Shown: in pieces, positions 25,676-34,405 of the stretch
Layout: each line of letters starts with the position of its first letter
Position numbering within the stretch: the first letter of the stretch is position 1
NCBI GenBank assembly: GCA_016718405.1
Contig: JADKDJ010000005.1
Location: forward strand, 286,004 to 350,003
DNA length: 64,000 nucleotides
From: Candidatus Rhodoferax odensensis
GTDB taxonomy: Bacteria; Pseudomonadota; Gammaproteobacteria; Burkholderiales; Burkholderiaceae_C
Direction: 5' to 3'
Notes under the pieces: model-generated
What the model saw: the letters and a program-made list of their open reading frames with translations, nothing else
Told to the model about the DNA's origin: nothing
The model's database searches: none
Position numbers and translations under genes: made by a program

Positions 25676-27470
25676 TCACAAGACATCGAACCACGCCTTG
25701 ATCTTCAGCGCCATCAGCCTTCGACGCTCCTCCAGAAATTCGCCAAACTCTTTGATCTCACCGTCCAACATCGCGACTGGGATACAGTTTGCTGTCAGAT
25801 TCACCAACATCTCGAATTTGTCTGTGATTCCGCCGTACCGTTTAATGCCGCCGTTGCATTGCTCTGCCAGTTCTTTGAAATAGTCGGCCGGTTTTTTTGC
25901 GCCTATGGCAATGTTGATCTCACTTTGTGCCACCACGTAGTTGGCAATTTGGTTGTATGTCCCCTTGGTGAATTTCAGATCTTCTTTCAGATGCTGGCGC
26001 GGGTACAGGTGATGCACGTCGGCCCGATTGAGCAGTAGATCGGTCACCGTGATGTCGCGTGAAAGGAAACCTTTATCTCCCAACTTGGCCTGCGCCGCCT
26101 GATAGCAGAGGAAAAAGGGCTGCTGATCGATGAGGTATCCATAAACTGGGGGAGCATTCCAGTCCAGAAACTGTCCGGCAATTCGTTGGGGATGACGGTA
26201 TCGACAAAAGTCAGCACGCCTTTGCTGTCTATCTGGCGGATGTCGAAGTCAAAAGTCGATTCTGGGGAGCCGCTATAACGTCCGCGCAGAACCGACATCG
26301 CATACCACCGACGTACCGCCCGCTCCAGATTAGCCGGAGCAACGCCCTCAGCGCGGCCACGGAGGTAGAGGATGTATGCAAAGTTCACCGCGTTCTGGCT
26401 GTTGATCAGCTTGCTGGTGATGAAGCCTGCAGATCTCAGAATCATCGTGATGCGGTCGAAGTGCGTCTTGTTGATGAAAGCCAGAATGCCATTCTTCAAT
26501 TTGCTGAAAGACTCTTCGGTAATCGACTCTTCGTATTGTTTGGTTTCGAAATTCCGGCCAGACAGCAAGGCCACCAAGTCTTGTAGTTTGCCGCGCCCGA
26601 ATTCTGAGGTGAAGGCCACACGCAACATGTCGGTGTAGCTTGGGTCATAGATGTCGTCATTCACATCGGCGATCCACTTCATCTTGTCAAAAAATTCGGA
26701 CTCGGCAAATGCCTTGTCGCCCTCTTGATCTTTGTCAGAAACTCTGGTGCCACCGACAGATGACAGAAATAGTCGATGGCTTTGCGGTGTGTTACCGCCA
26801 TAGGACTCATTGACGGCAATCTTGGACATGGCGAAGTCCGCCTGGGAGAGAGGCGAACCAGCGGAGTTGACGCGGATGAAAATGTCCGTCACCGTCTCGA
26901 TGTCAAGGTTCTCCGACAGTTCAATGATGCCAACGTGGTTGTGCACAATACCGCGCAGCTTTCAACGACCTTGAACACGTCGTTCTGTGATACACCGGCG
27001 TTTGATGCGCATAGTCACTGACCAGCTGAAACAAGCTCACTGCTGGATCGAACACTTTGGCGACATCGGGCAGCCAGGCCGCGTTCTTCTGGATCGCCGG
27101 GTTCGACACCTCGAAGGCTCTCTTCCTGCGGGTTGAACGCGATGCGGATTTGCACCGTCTCGTAGTCGTCGTTCAGCACCTCGATACCGAGCAGGGACGC
27201 CATCAAGGCCGATACCCGCTGCTGGCCGTCGATCAGGATGCGCTTGCCGGCCGACGTGGTGCCGTCCTTGAGCTTCACTGCGTGGTTGCGCCATGCGATC
27301 AGGTAACCAACCGGATAGCCCTGATACAACGAGTCCAGCAGATTGCGCACTTTGGTCGCTTCCCAGACAAACGGTCGCTGAATCTCGGGAATCGCGATTT
27401 CACCGGACTTCACCCAAGTCATTAGGGTCTCGATGGGGTGTGGGGTAACGGAATAGCGTTGAGTTGACAT
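25676..27470 (-). pseudogene. DUF262/HNH-type (GmrSD-like) protein, interrupted by about four frameshifts
   Basis: Joined across frames it gives about 598 residues, the usual length of DUF262 proteins. N-terminus: [32 protein letters not shown] and [18 protein letters not shown], the ParB-like nucleotide-binding part. Middle: [23 protein letters not shown]-terminus: [17 protein letters not shown], an HNH/DUF1524-like nuclease motif. Breaks lie near 27130, 27005, 26950 and 26110, the last in a T run. Protein sense is kept on both sides of each. Relatives are modification-dependent or anti-phage nucleases. Whether the cell makes a full protein cannot be decided here. Confidence 0.75.
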
Positions 27471-27569
27471 GGTCACATTTGTGCTTTTGTTTGACAGACC
27501 TGTTTGTTCCATGCCAGCCTTGGCTGCTAGACAATCTAAGCCGGAAAGGAGTTCGGTAGGACCTCTTCG

Positions 27570-28214
27570 TCAAACAGGGTATTGATCCGGGTCGATGCAC
27601 CAGATGAAGTTCTGTACGTCTATGTTGTCTTTCGGGTCCAGATCGACAATGCCTTTGCGCATGTATTCGTAGAAGTCCATGACCGAGAAATAGGTAAGCC
27701 AATTCAACTCGCTGCGGTAGTTGATTTCAAATCGTGCCATTTCAGCAGCATTGGCCAGGTTGGCGGGTTTGATAAGGACGTCAGTCTGCGGGTGCAGTAA
27801 GAAGCGGTAAGCGGTGAGGATGGGCCATTTGGCACAGCCCAGGTGGCGCAGTTCGGTGGCAAAGACTTCAAATGCGGGTTGTGTGGGTTGCTCGGGTAGC
27901 ACCCACGCGCAGAAGGCCTCGGCAAACTCCCTTTGTCGTGCGTGGTCTTTGATGCCGTTGCCAAAGGCCATTTTCTCGAACGGGGCTGGGAAGCTGTTGC
28001 TGCTTTGCTTCACTAGGCTGTAGGCCCGCTCCACAACCTCGGCATATTGTCCAGCCTGCATCAGGTTGTGCAATGTGGGCGCGGCGTACAAGTCGGAAGC
28101 CAACTGGCGGAGTGCGTCTTTGAAGCCGCGCTCGTGCTTTTTCATTTTTTCACCGTGGAGCCCACCCGGGAACAACTCTTGCAGCCGCAACTTGGCCTGT
28201 GCGATGGTCACCAT
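27570..28214 (-). CDS. Unknown 214-aa protein of the accessory unit
   Basis: A soluble, mostly helical protein with no signal peptide or TM. Features: a basic N-terminus (AKLRLQELFPGGLHGEKMKKHERGFKDAL), a middle FPAPFEKMAFGNGIKD, then AKWPILTAYRFLLHPQTDVLIKP and the conserved-looking ending ELNWLTYFSVMDFYEYMRKGI and VQNFIWCIDPDQYPV. I do not recognise the family. Its ATG overlaps the stop of the DUF3553-like gene (ATGGTGA), so the two are co-translated. The DUF262 gene follows 100 bp downstream. GC is visibly lower than in housekeeping neighbours. Confidence 0.75.
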   Translation of the reverse strand: MVTIAQAKLRLQELFPGGLHGEKMKKHERGFKDALRQLASDLYAAPTLHNLMQAGQYAEVVERAYSLVKQSSNSFPAPFEKMAFGNGIKDHARQREFAEAFCAWVLPEQPTQPAFEVFATELRHLGCAKWPILTAYRFLLHPQTDVLIKPANLANAAEMARFEINYRSELNWLTYFSVMDFYEYMRKGIVDLDPKDNIDVQNFIWCIDPDQYPV

Positions 28215-28456
28215 TGGGCGGGACTTTCCAGGAGCTGGAAGGTACAGTTGTCGAGCAGTGAGCTCTGTGCATCTACGCCAGTTACTACGGTCAACTTCTC
28301 CGAGGCTGTCAATTGGATAGCTCTTTCGCCCGATCCCTCAAAAAAAATGCGGATCGTCTCACTGTTGCTGTCTTCCAATAGTTGCCCTACTCCCCATTCG
28401 GGTTTGAAAATATGGCGAACTCGGGTTCCCTTTGCGAATCTGTTCGGCAGTGTCAT
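28208..28456 (-). CDS. Small DUF3553-like (Tudor-like) protein of the accessory unit
   Basis: An 82-aa protein whose core FAKGTRVRHIFKPEWGVGQLL plus IRIFFEGSGERAIQL matches the small beta-barrel called DUF3553, also found as a tail on UvrD/PcrA-type helicases where it contacts RNA polymerase or nucleic acid. ATG 28456 is preferred to the long in-frame extension to 28600, which lacks family character. It is the first gene of the accessory unit and overlaps the next gene by 7 bp. The role is probably nucleic-acid or protein docking. Confidence 0.72.
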   Translation of the reverse strand: MTLPNRFAKGTRVRHIFKPEWGVGQLLEDSNSETIRIFFEGSGERAIQLTASEKLTVVTGVDAQSSLLDNCTFQLLESPAQW

Positions 28457-28663
28457 CGGGACTCCATGTCTGACGTTCGCTTTTCCGCGGGCGTGGTGAA
28501 AAACGCTTGATGATATATCTACCGATGCTGGTGGCTGTCCGTCAGCGCCGGCAGGCGATTTGTCGCGCCGTCGTGCACCCGGTCGCAAAGGGGGTGCCAA
28601 GGTCGCGCTGGGTCACTACATTTGCTCCCAACGAGCCACACCGGCTTGCACGAAGGGACCATC

Positions 28664-28894
28664 ATGCCGTACACCACAGACCGATCTACCCGCGTTATAG
28701 GACTTGCCCTTGCAGTGGGGGCCGCATTCGCCATTCACGGCACCATGCTGTGGGGCTTCGACGGCGTCGCCGCGCAGGCAGCTGCCTCGTGCGTGCCTGA
28801 CAACACTGCGACGGCCGTCTCCAGGTCGGCTACTCCGAAGCAATCAGTCCCGAGCGCAACTGGCACAGGGACCAAGTCCTCCGCATCGGCTTGA
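28664..28894 (+). CDS. Small membrane-anchored protein, paralogue of the 37807-38019 product
   Basis: A 76-aa protein: short polar start (MPYTTDRSTRV), one hydrophobic segment ending in GTMLWGFDGVAAQAA, then a Ser/Thr/Ala-rich tail. The region VIGLALAVGAAFAIHGTMLWGFD aligns with VGFAAAVAITASLNGAMLMGFD of the other small protein. GAAGGGA lies 7 bp before ATG 28664. About 207 bp separate it from the accessory unit; no named site is visible there. Function unknown. Confidence 0.65.
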   Translation: MPYTTDRSTRVIGLALAVGAAFAIHGTMLWGFDGVAAQAAASCVPDNTATAVSRSATPKQSVPSATGTGTKSSASA

Positions 28895-28981
28895 CGGCTG
28901 GTTCGGGCTCTGCGTGCACTTGTCCGCTCGTCGATTTGCCGACGCCACATGGCGGCATGGCGCATAGCTTGCGACGGCACT

Positions 28982-29620
28982 TCAAGGGGCAAGCCGCTCG
29001 CGCAGCCAGCCGCCACCGGCTTGGGGCGTGTAGCGCAGCCGGTCGTGCAAACGGCTCTTGCGACCTTGCCAGAACTGCCACTGCTCAGGTTGAAGGCGGT
29101 AGCCACCCCAGTGCGGCGGGCGCGGCGGCTGCAGCAGGAATTGAGCGCCGTATTTGGCTGCATTGGCCACCAGCACGCTGCGCCCGGATATCACCTGACT
29201 CTGCGGCGAAGCCCATGCTCCGATGCGTGAGTCCAGCGGTCGGGTGTGGAAGTAGGCGTCGCTCTCCTCGCTGCTGACCTTTTGCACCACGCCTTCGATG
29301 CGTACCACGCGCTCCAGCTCAACCCAGTGAAACTGCAGCGCCGCATAGGGATTGCCGGCCAGTTCCTGCCCCTTGCGGCTGGCATAGTTGGTGTACCAGA
29401 CGATGCCTTGCGCGTCATAACCCTTGATCAGTACCACCCGGGTGCTCGGACGCAGGTCGCTGCCGACCGTGGCCAGTGTCATGGCATTGGGCTCGGGTAC
29501 TTCGGCGGCGATGGCTTCGTGCAACCACTGGTCAAACTGCTGCAGGGGGTCGCCGTGCGAGGCGCTCTCACTGAGTTCATGGCGCTCGTAGCTCTTTCGC
29601 AGGTCGGCTATATTGGTCAT
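28982..29620 (-). CDS. pdxH: Pyridoxamine 5'-phosphate oxidase
   Basis: A 212-aa FMN-dependent oxidase that makes pyridoxal 5'-phosphate from PNP or PMP. Seen: [15 protein letters not shown] at the start, [26 protein letters not shown] (FMN site), [35 protein letters not shown] and the C-terminal [16 protein letters not shown] and RLHDRLRY. The length is typical. ATG 29620 begins the known MTNIADLRK start. It is divergent from the XdhC-like gene across 52 bp. Confidence 0.95.
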   Translation of the reverse strand: MTNIADLRKSYERHELSESASHGDPLQQFDQWLHEAIAAEVPEPNAMTLATVGSDLRPSTRVVLIKGYDAQGIVWYTNYASRKGQELAGNPYAALQFHWVELERVVRIEGVVQKVSSEESDAYFHTRPLDSRIGAWASPQSQVISGRSVLVANAAKYGAQFLLQPPRPPHWGGYRLQPEQWQFWQGRKSRLHDRLRYTPQAGGGWLRERLAP

Positions 29621-29672
29621 GACGACAGTATAGAAACTTGTGCCAATAGCCTGGCGGCTGAAGGATGGGTCG

Positions 29673-30662
29673 ATGGAAAGTCTGGATTTAAGAGTGTTGG
29701 CCGATGCCTTGGCCTGGAAGCGGGCCGGCCACGCGGTGACGCTGGTGACCGTGGTCGAAACCTGGGGCAGCGCGCCGCGTCCGCCCGGCGCACTGCTGGC
29801 GGTGCGTGGCGACGGTTTGGTCAGCGGCTCAGTCTCGGGCGGCTGCGTGGAAGACGACTTGATTGCGCGTACCAAGGCGGCCATGCAAGATGGTGGCGAA
29901 CCCCCAGGTAACCGGCCCGGCGCGGGCCCCGACATCATTGCCTATGGCGTCACCAAGGAAGAGGCGGCGCGCTTTGGTCTGCCTTGCGGCGGCACCCTGC
30001 GGCTGGTGCAGGAGCCCTTGCGGGATGCCGATTGGGTCGAGCAGCTGCTCGCGCGCACTGCCGCGCACGAACTGGTGGCGCGCACGGTGGACTTGCGCAG
30101 TGGCGCGGTCACGCTGGCACGCGCGCAGCGCGGCCAGGCGATGGCGTTTGACGGCGCGAGCCTGACCACCGTGTTTGGTCCCAAGTGGCGCTTGTTGTTG
30201 GTGGGAGCGGGTCAACTGTCGCAGGCGGTGGCGCAGATGGCGGTGATGCTGGACTTTGAAGTCCTGATCTGTGACCCGCGCGAGGAGTACGCCGGCACGC
30301 TGGACCTGGCCAGTTTGGGTGCCCGGCGCGTACCCGGCATGCCCGACGATGTGGTGCGCGAACTCAGGCCCGACGCCCACACAGCGGTGGTGGCCCTGAG
30401 CCACGACCCCAAGCTCGATGACATGGCTTTGATGGAGGCCTTGAAGTCTCCGGCCTTCTATGTTGGGGCCTTGGGATCGCGGCGCAACCAGGCCAACCGC
30501 AAGCAACGCCTGGCTGAGCATTTTGACGTCACGTCTGACGAGTTGGCGCGCCTGCATGGGCCAGTCGGGCTGGCGATCGATGCCAAGACCCCGGCCGAAA
30601 TTGCGGTGTCAGTGGTGGCACAGATGGTGCAGATCAAAAACGCCCGCGCGATGGCGCAATGA
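29673..30662 (+). CDS. XdhC/CoxI-family molybdoenzyme maturation factor
   Basis: A 329-aa protein of the family that binds molybdenum cofactor, helps its sulfuration and loads it into xanthine-dehydrogenase-type enzymes. Seen: [34 protein letters not shown] (CoxI domain) and a Rossmann domain ([17 protein letters not shown], then HDPKLDD and [15 protein letters not shown]). It overlaps the next gene as ATGA. No xdhA/xdhB or coxLMS gene is in the window, so its client enzyme lies elsewhere. Confidence 0.9.
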   Translation: MESLDLRVLADALAWKRAGHAVTLVTVVETWGSAPRPPGALLAVRGDGLVSGSVSGGCVEDDLIARTKAAMQDGGEPPGNRPGAGPDIIAYGVTKEEAARFGLPCGGTLRLVQEPLRDADWVEQLLARTAAHELVARTVDLRSGAVTLARAQRGQAMAFDGASLTTVFGPKWRLLLVGAGQLSQAVAQMAVMLDFEVLICDPREEYAGTLDLASLGARRVPGMPDDVVRELRPDAHTAVVALSHDPKLDDMALMEALKSPAFYVGALGSRRNQANRKQRLAEHFDVTSDELARLHGPVGLAIDAKTPAEIAVSVVAQMVQIKNARAMAQ

Positions 30663-31240
30663 GTTCCGTGCCGGACGTCGTGATCGAGTTGGGCGCGCCC
30701 ACCGTGATCGTGCTGGCGTCCGGCCGGGGCGAGAGATTTATCGCTTCCGGAGGCCCGACGCACAAGCTGCAGGCCTTGCTGGAGGGCCAGACTGTGCTGG
30801 CGCATACGTTGGCCGCGGTGCGGGCCAGCGGTCTGCCCTGGCATCTGGAGGATGCGGGTCACGCCGGGATGGGCGACTCCATCTCGGCTGCGGTGCGGGC
30901 TACATCAGGGGCACAGGGTTGGCTGATCCTCCCTGGCGATCTGCCCTTGGTTGAAGCGCAAACACTGCGTGCCGTGGCCGCCGCGCTGGCGCATCACCCG
31001 GCCGTAGTGCCGGTGTTTCAGGGGCAACGTGGCCATCCGGTGGGTTTTGCCCGACGCTGTGGCCCGGCACTTGCTCAACTGTCTGGAGACAAAGGTGCGG
31101 GCAGCGTACTGCGGGCGCAGTCAGCTATCGAAATCATGGTGAATGACGAAGGCTGCGTGGCTGATATCGACACTTTGACCGATCTGCAGCGGGCCAGCCA
31201 ACTGCTGGCAGGGCGGCGGTCCGCCGTTGGGCCGCGCTAA
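30659..31240 (+). CDS. MobA/MocA-like molybdenum-cofactor nucleotidyltransferase
   Basis: A 193-aa NTP transferase: VIVLASGRGERF is the nucleotide-binding loop (more usually LAAGxGxRxG), followed by KLQALLEGQTVLAHTL, GWLILPGDLPLVEAQTL with the metal-binding Asp, and RGHPVGFARRCGPALAQLSGDKGAG. The GHPVGF sequence and pairing with an XdhC gene point to MocA (CTP: Moco cytidylyltransferase) rather than MobA. It is coupled to the XdhC-like gene by a 4-bp overlap. Confidence 0.85.
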   Translation: MSSVPDVVIELGAPTVIVLASGRGERFIASGGPTHKLQALLEGQTVLAHTLAAVRASGLPWHLEDAGHAGMGDSISAAVRATSGAQGWLILPGDLPLVEAQTLRAVAAALAHHPAVVPVFQGQRGHPVGFARRCGPALAQLSGDKGAGSVLRAQSAIEIMVNDEGCVADIDTLTDLQRASQLLAGRRSAVGPR

Positions 31241-31388
31241 AGCTGCCTGCCTGTGTCGATTCATTCCACGCCTTCTGCAATCCGTCCGCTTGGGCTGGCT
31301 CATCCAAAGGGCTGACGGTAGTCTTGCATCCATTCCAGCACGACCCACCGGTTGTGCGACCCCTAATTTGCAGGAAGCGGCCAGAATC

Positions 31389-33500
31389 ATGTTCAAAGCA
31401 ATTGGTGACCTCATTCACAAGACGCCTTGGTGGGGCTTGATTCTGTTCGGTTTGACCACCTTGGGCCTGCTGGTGATGTTTGCCCTGCCGATCCAGGTCA
31501 TACGCTTGTCGGACAGCGGCTCCACGGCGGCCGAGAGCAGGGCGATTCAGCGTGAGATCAATCTGGCGTTTGGCGACCGCGCCCTCAACTTGGCTAAGGG
31601 CGTGGTCAGTGCCATGAAGGACCGGGCCACGGAACCCGAGCGCCAACGCGAGCTTGGCCGCGCTCTGGCCGAGATCGAGCGGGCCCGCGACGAGCTGATC
31701 CGCGCCCAGAACGAAGTCAACGATGTGGTCAGGCAGAGCGCCCGTGAGGCGGCGCAATCGGCGCTGGAAACGGCTACCGACGCCGCTGAGTCAGCCTTGG
31801 ATGCGGCGGTCGAAGCGCGCCAATCGGTTGAGCAAGCCAAGAGAGATGCCATCGAAGTCTTGCGCGACAAGGGTGTGGATTTGGGTGCCACGCTGAAATC
31901 GTTTGACGGCTTGATCGCATCGGCTAGCGAGAACGAAAAGGCAGCCCGCGAAGCTCTGTCGGCCATGCGACGCTTGCAGCATGACGCAGGCGCCGCAGCG
32001 CGACCAGGCGAGCCACCGCGTCCTGTTGCGCCGCCAGCTCCGCCGCCTGCAATCGAGCAGCCGAATTCGCCAAACCCGCCCGCTGCCCCTGTGCCGCCCG
32101 CCACGCCGGCGTTACCCGACTCGCCCCAGCTCGGGGTAAGCGGCGCCAAGTCCAGCGCATCCATCAGCATCCGTTTGGGCGACAGTGGTGCGGGTTCGGG
32201 TGCCACGCTGGTGCTGTCTCCTGAAGTCAGGGGTGACATCCGTGCCAAGGTCGCGTCAGACGTATGGCGTGTAGCAGTCGGTTCGGCGCTGATACTGGCG
32301 TTCATACCGTTGTTTGTGATGCTGCTTGTGGCCAAGTACTTCATTGGCCGTTCGCGTCGCGCGCTGGCTCTGGCCGATCGCAAGACGCGTGAAGCCGAAC
32401 TGAGCGATGTCAGTCGCCAGGTCACCGAGGCGCGCCTGCAGGCACTGCAGGCCCAGGTGGAGCCGCACTTTCTGTACAACACACTGGCAAACGTGCAGGC
32501 TCTCAATGAAGTCGACCCACCTGCGGCTAACCAGATGGTGGGCCACCTGATCCAATACCTGCGTGCGTCTTTGCCGAAGATGCGCCAGAGCACGTCCACC
32601 GTCGGGCAGGAGCTCGAACTGGTGCGGGCCTACCTCAATATTCTGCAGATGCGCATGGGGTCGCGCCTGGCGTTCGACATCAGCGTGCCCGACGACCTGC
32701 TGGCCTGCGCCTTCGCGCCCATGATGCTGCCGACGTTGGTGGAGAACGCGATCAAGCACGGTCTGGAGCCACAGCGCGAAGGTGGCCGAATCGATGTCGC
32801 GGTCGAGCGCGTGCTGCAAAGCGACGGCGAGTACTTGCGTGTGCAGGTGAAGGATACCGGTAAGGGCCTGGATGGTGCACCCGCGCAGGCCGGGGGTGGC
32901 CTTGGCCTGACGAACCTGCGCGAGCGTTTGGGTGCCCTGTACGGCGCCAAGGGGCGCTTTTCGATCATCGCCAACGAGCCCTGTGGCGTGGTTGCCACCA
33001 TCGAGGTGCCGCTGCAAGCCAACGTACCGTATCAAGCCGACCAGAGTCTGGTCAACGCACCAGCGGCACCGACCGAGCCCATTGGGGCCATGCCACCCAG
33101 GGGTTGGCGGCGCTTCTGGAACGCCACCAGCAGGACGCACAGCGTGTGGGTCACCTTGCTGGCTCGGCTGTTCATTGTGCTCATGGTTGGCCTGGCGGTG
33201 CTCTTGTTGTTGGCCTTCGTCGGCCTGGTGACAGGTTGGCTGCCCGTGGAGATGGGCGATCTGCGGGTCGACGGTATCGAGGGCCTGGCACTGGGGTCCG
33301 TGGGCCTACTGCTGGGCTTCGGGGCCGCGGCGCTGGCGGTGGCGATTGTGGTGGCGGTCATCTATGGACTGGGCTTTTTGTTTGCGGGACTGCTGATCTT
33401 CATTCCGGCGGTGATTCTGATTTCACTGTTTCCGGTGTTGTCGCCGTTCATCCTGATTGGTCTTGGCGTCTGGTGGCTGTTGAAGAGGCGGCGCCCCTGA
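31389..33500 (+). CDS. LytS/YehU-type sensor histidine kinase with a C-terminal membrane tail
   Basis: A 703-aa kinase. TM1 at about 16-38; a periplasmic region with a long Ala/Glu coiled coil (about 60-210) and a Pro-rich stretch (about 220-270); TM2 at about 296-322. The His_kinase domain has H360 in VEPHFLYNTLANVQAL. HATPase has LPTLVENAIKHGLEP and GGGLGLTNLRERL. Beyond residue about 600 comes an unusual 100-residue tail with three or four more hydrophobic helices and a basic end. ATG 31389 is chosen because upstream codons show no domain. It is paired with the LytTR regulator 22 bp downstream. Confidence 0.88.
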   Translation: MFKAIGDLIHKTPWWGLILFGLTTLGLLVMFALPIQVIRLSDSGSTAAESRAIQREINLAFGDRALNLAKGVVSAMKDRATEPERQRELGRALAEIERARDELIRAQNEVNDVVRQSAREAAQSALETATDAAESALDAAVEARQSVEQAKRDAIEVLRDKGVDLGATLKSFDGLIASASENEKAAREALSAMRRLQHDAGAAARPGEPPRPVAPPAPPPAIEQPNSPNPPAAPVPPATPALPDSPQLGVSGAKSSASISIRLGDSGAGSGATLVLSPEVRGDIRAKVASDVWRVAVGSALILAFIPLFVMLLVAKYFIGRSRRALALADRKTREAELSDVSRQVTEARLQALQAQVEPHFLYNTLANVQALNEVDPPAANQMVGHLIQYLRASLPKMRQSTSTVGQELELVRAYLNILQMRMGSRLAFDISVPDDLLACAFAPMMLPTLVENAIKHGLEPQREGGRIDVAVERVLQSDGEYLRVQVKDTGKGLDGAPAQAGGGLGLTNLRERLGALYGAKGRFSIIANEPCGVVATIEVPLQANVPYQADQSLVNAPAAPTEPIGAMPPRGWRRFWNATSRTHSVWVTLLARLFIVLMVGLAVLLLLAFVGLVTGWLPVEMGDLRVDGIEGLALGSVGLLLGFGAAALAVAIVVAVIYGLGFLFAGLLIFIPAVILISLFPVLSPFILIGLGVWWLLKRRRP

Positions 33501-33522
33501 GCCGATGTGAACCTGCGAAACT

Positions 33523-34299
33523 ATGCGCATGAACCACACTGCCGTCATTGCCGAAGATGAGCCGATCCTGCGCGCGCAGCTCAAGGCCAAGCTGGCCAGG
33601 TTGTGGCCGGAGTTGCGCATCGTGGCCGAAGTCGGCGACGGCGAGGCGGCACTGGAGGCGATAGACGAGCACCGGCCGCAGTTGGTGTTCTTGGATATTC
33701 AGATGCCTGAAATGACTGGCGTGGACGTGGCCAGGAGCCTGGCCGCCAACGCTGATCTTCGCTGCCACGTGGTGTTTGTCACGGCGTTTGACCAGTATGC
33801 GGTGCAGGCGTTTGAGTCCAACGCGGTCGATTACGTCTTGAAGCCTTATTCCGACGAGCGCCTGCAGGCGGCGGTCGATCGGCTCAAGGAGCGGCTCTCG
33901 TTGGTGCCTGCGCCAGAGCAAGACCTCGACACGCTGGTGGCGCAGTTGTCGGCCAAACTCACACCTGGCGCGGAGCAACTCAGGTGGATCAAGGCCAGTG
34001 TCGGTACCCAGTTGCGGCTGATCCCGGTGGACGATGTGTTGTTCTTTCAGGCTGACGAGAAATACACCCTGGTGGCCACCAAGGACTTTGACACCTTGAT
34101 TCGCACGCCTATCAAGGAGCTGCTCGACGGCCTGGACGGCAACAAGTTCTGGCAAATCCATCGCTCGACCATCATTAACGCCACCGCGGTCGACATGGTG
34201 ACGCGTGATTTTCGCGGTCAGGCTTCAGTAAAGATCAAGGGGCGACCCGAGAATCTGGCGGTCAGCCGCCCGTTCTCTCACTTGTTCAAGCAGATGTAA
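33523..34299 (+). CDS. LytTR-family response regulator
   Basis: A 258-aa regulator. Receiver domain: AVIAEDEPILRAQL, phospho-acceptor D58 in LVFLDIQMPEMTG, VTAFDQYAVQAFESNAVDYVLKPY. After a linker, the LytTR DNA-binding domain (about 150-255) has LRLIPVDDVLFFQADEKYTLVAT, FWQIHRSTIINATAVD and AVSRPFSHLFK. Such regulators often bind direct repeats; the TTGGTAAC repeats at 34321-34401 lie right behind this gene but more likely serve edd. The start may also be ATG 33529. It is cognate with the kinase upstream. Confidence 0.92.
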   Translation: MRMNHTAVIAEDEPILRAQLKAKLARLWPELRIVAEVGDGEAALEAIDEHRPQLVFLDIQMPEMTGVDVARSLAANADLRCHVVFVTAFDQYAVQAFESNAVDYVLKPYSDERLQAAVDRLKERLSLVPAPEQDLDTLVAQLSAKLTPGAEQLRWIKASVGTQLRLIPVDDVLFFQADEKYTLVATKDFDTLIRTPIKELLDGLDGNKFWQIHRSTIINATAVDMVTRDFRGQASVKIKGRPENLAVSRPFSHLFKQM

Positions 34300-34320
34300 G
34301 GCCAGGTCGCGCTGGCCAGC

Positions 34321-34401
34321 TTTGGTAACTGATTGGTAACGCCAGCGCCACCCAAGTGGCGGTTTCCGCGCTACCATGCGGGCTGTAATTTAGTTACCAA
34401 A
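34321..34401. promoter_or_regulatory. Repeat-rich control region ahead of edd-eda
   Basis: Two direct copies, TTTGGTAAC (34321-34329) and TTGGTAAC (34333-34340), face an inverted copy GTTACCAAA (34393-34401), which ends 4 bp before the edd start codon. The 9-bp arms are exact. The inverted copy would block the ribosome site or promoter of edd if bound. A sugar-acid regulator (RpiR/HexR, GntR or LacI type) is plausible, but the motif is not the enterobacterial HexR box and the regulator gene is not visible here. Confidence 0.5.
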
Positions 34402-34405
34402 CGCC

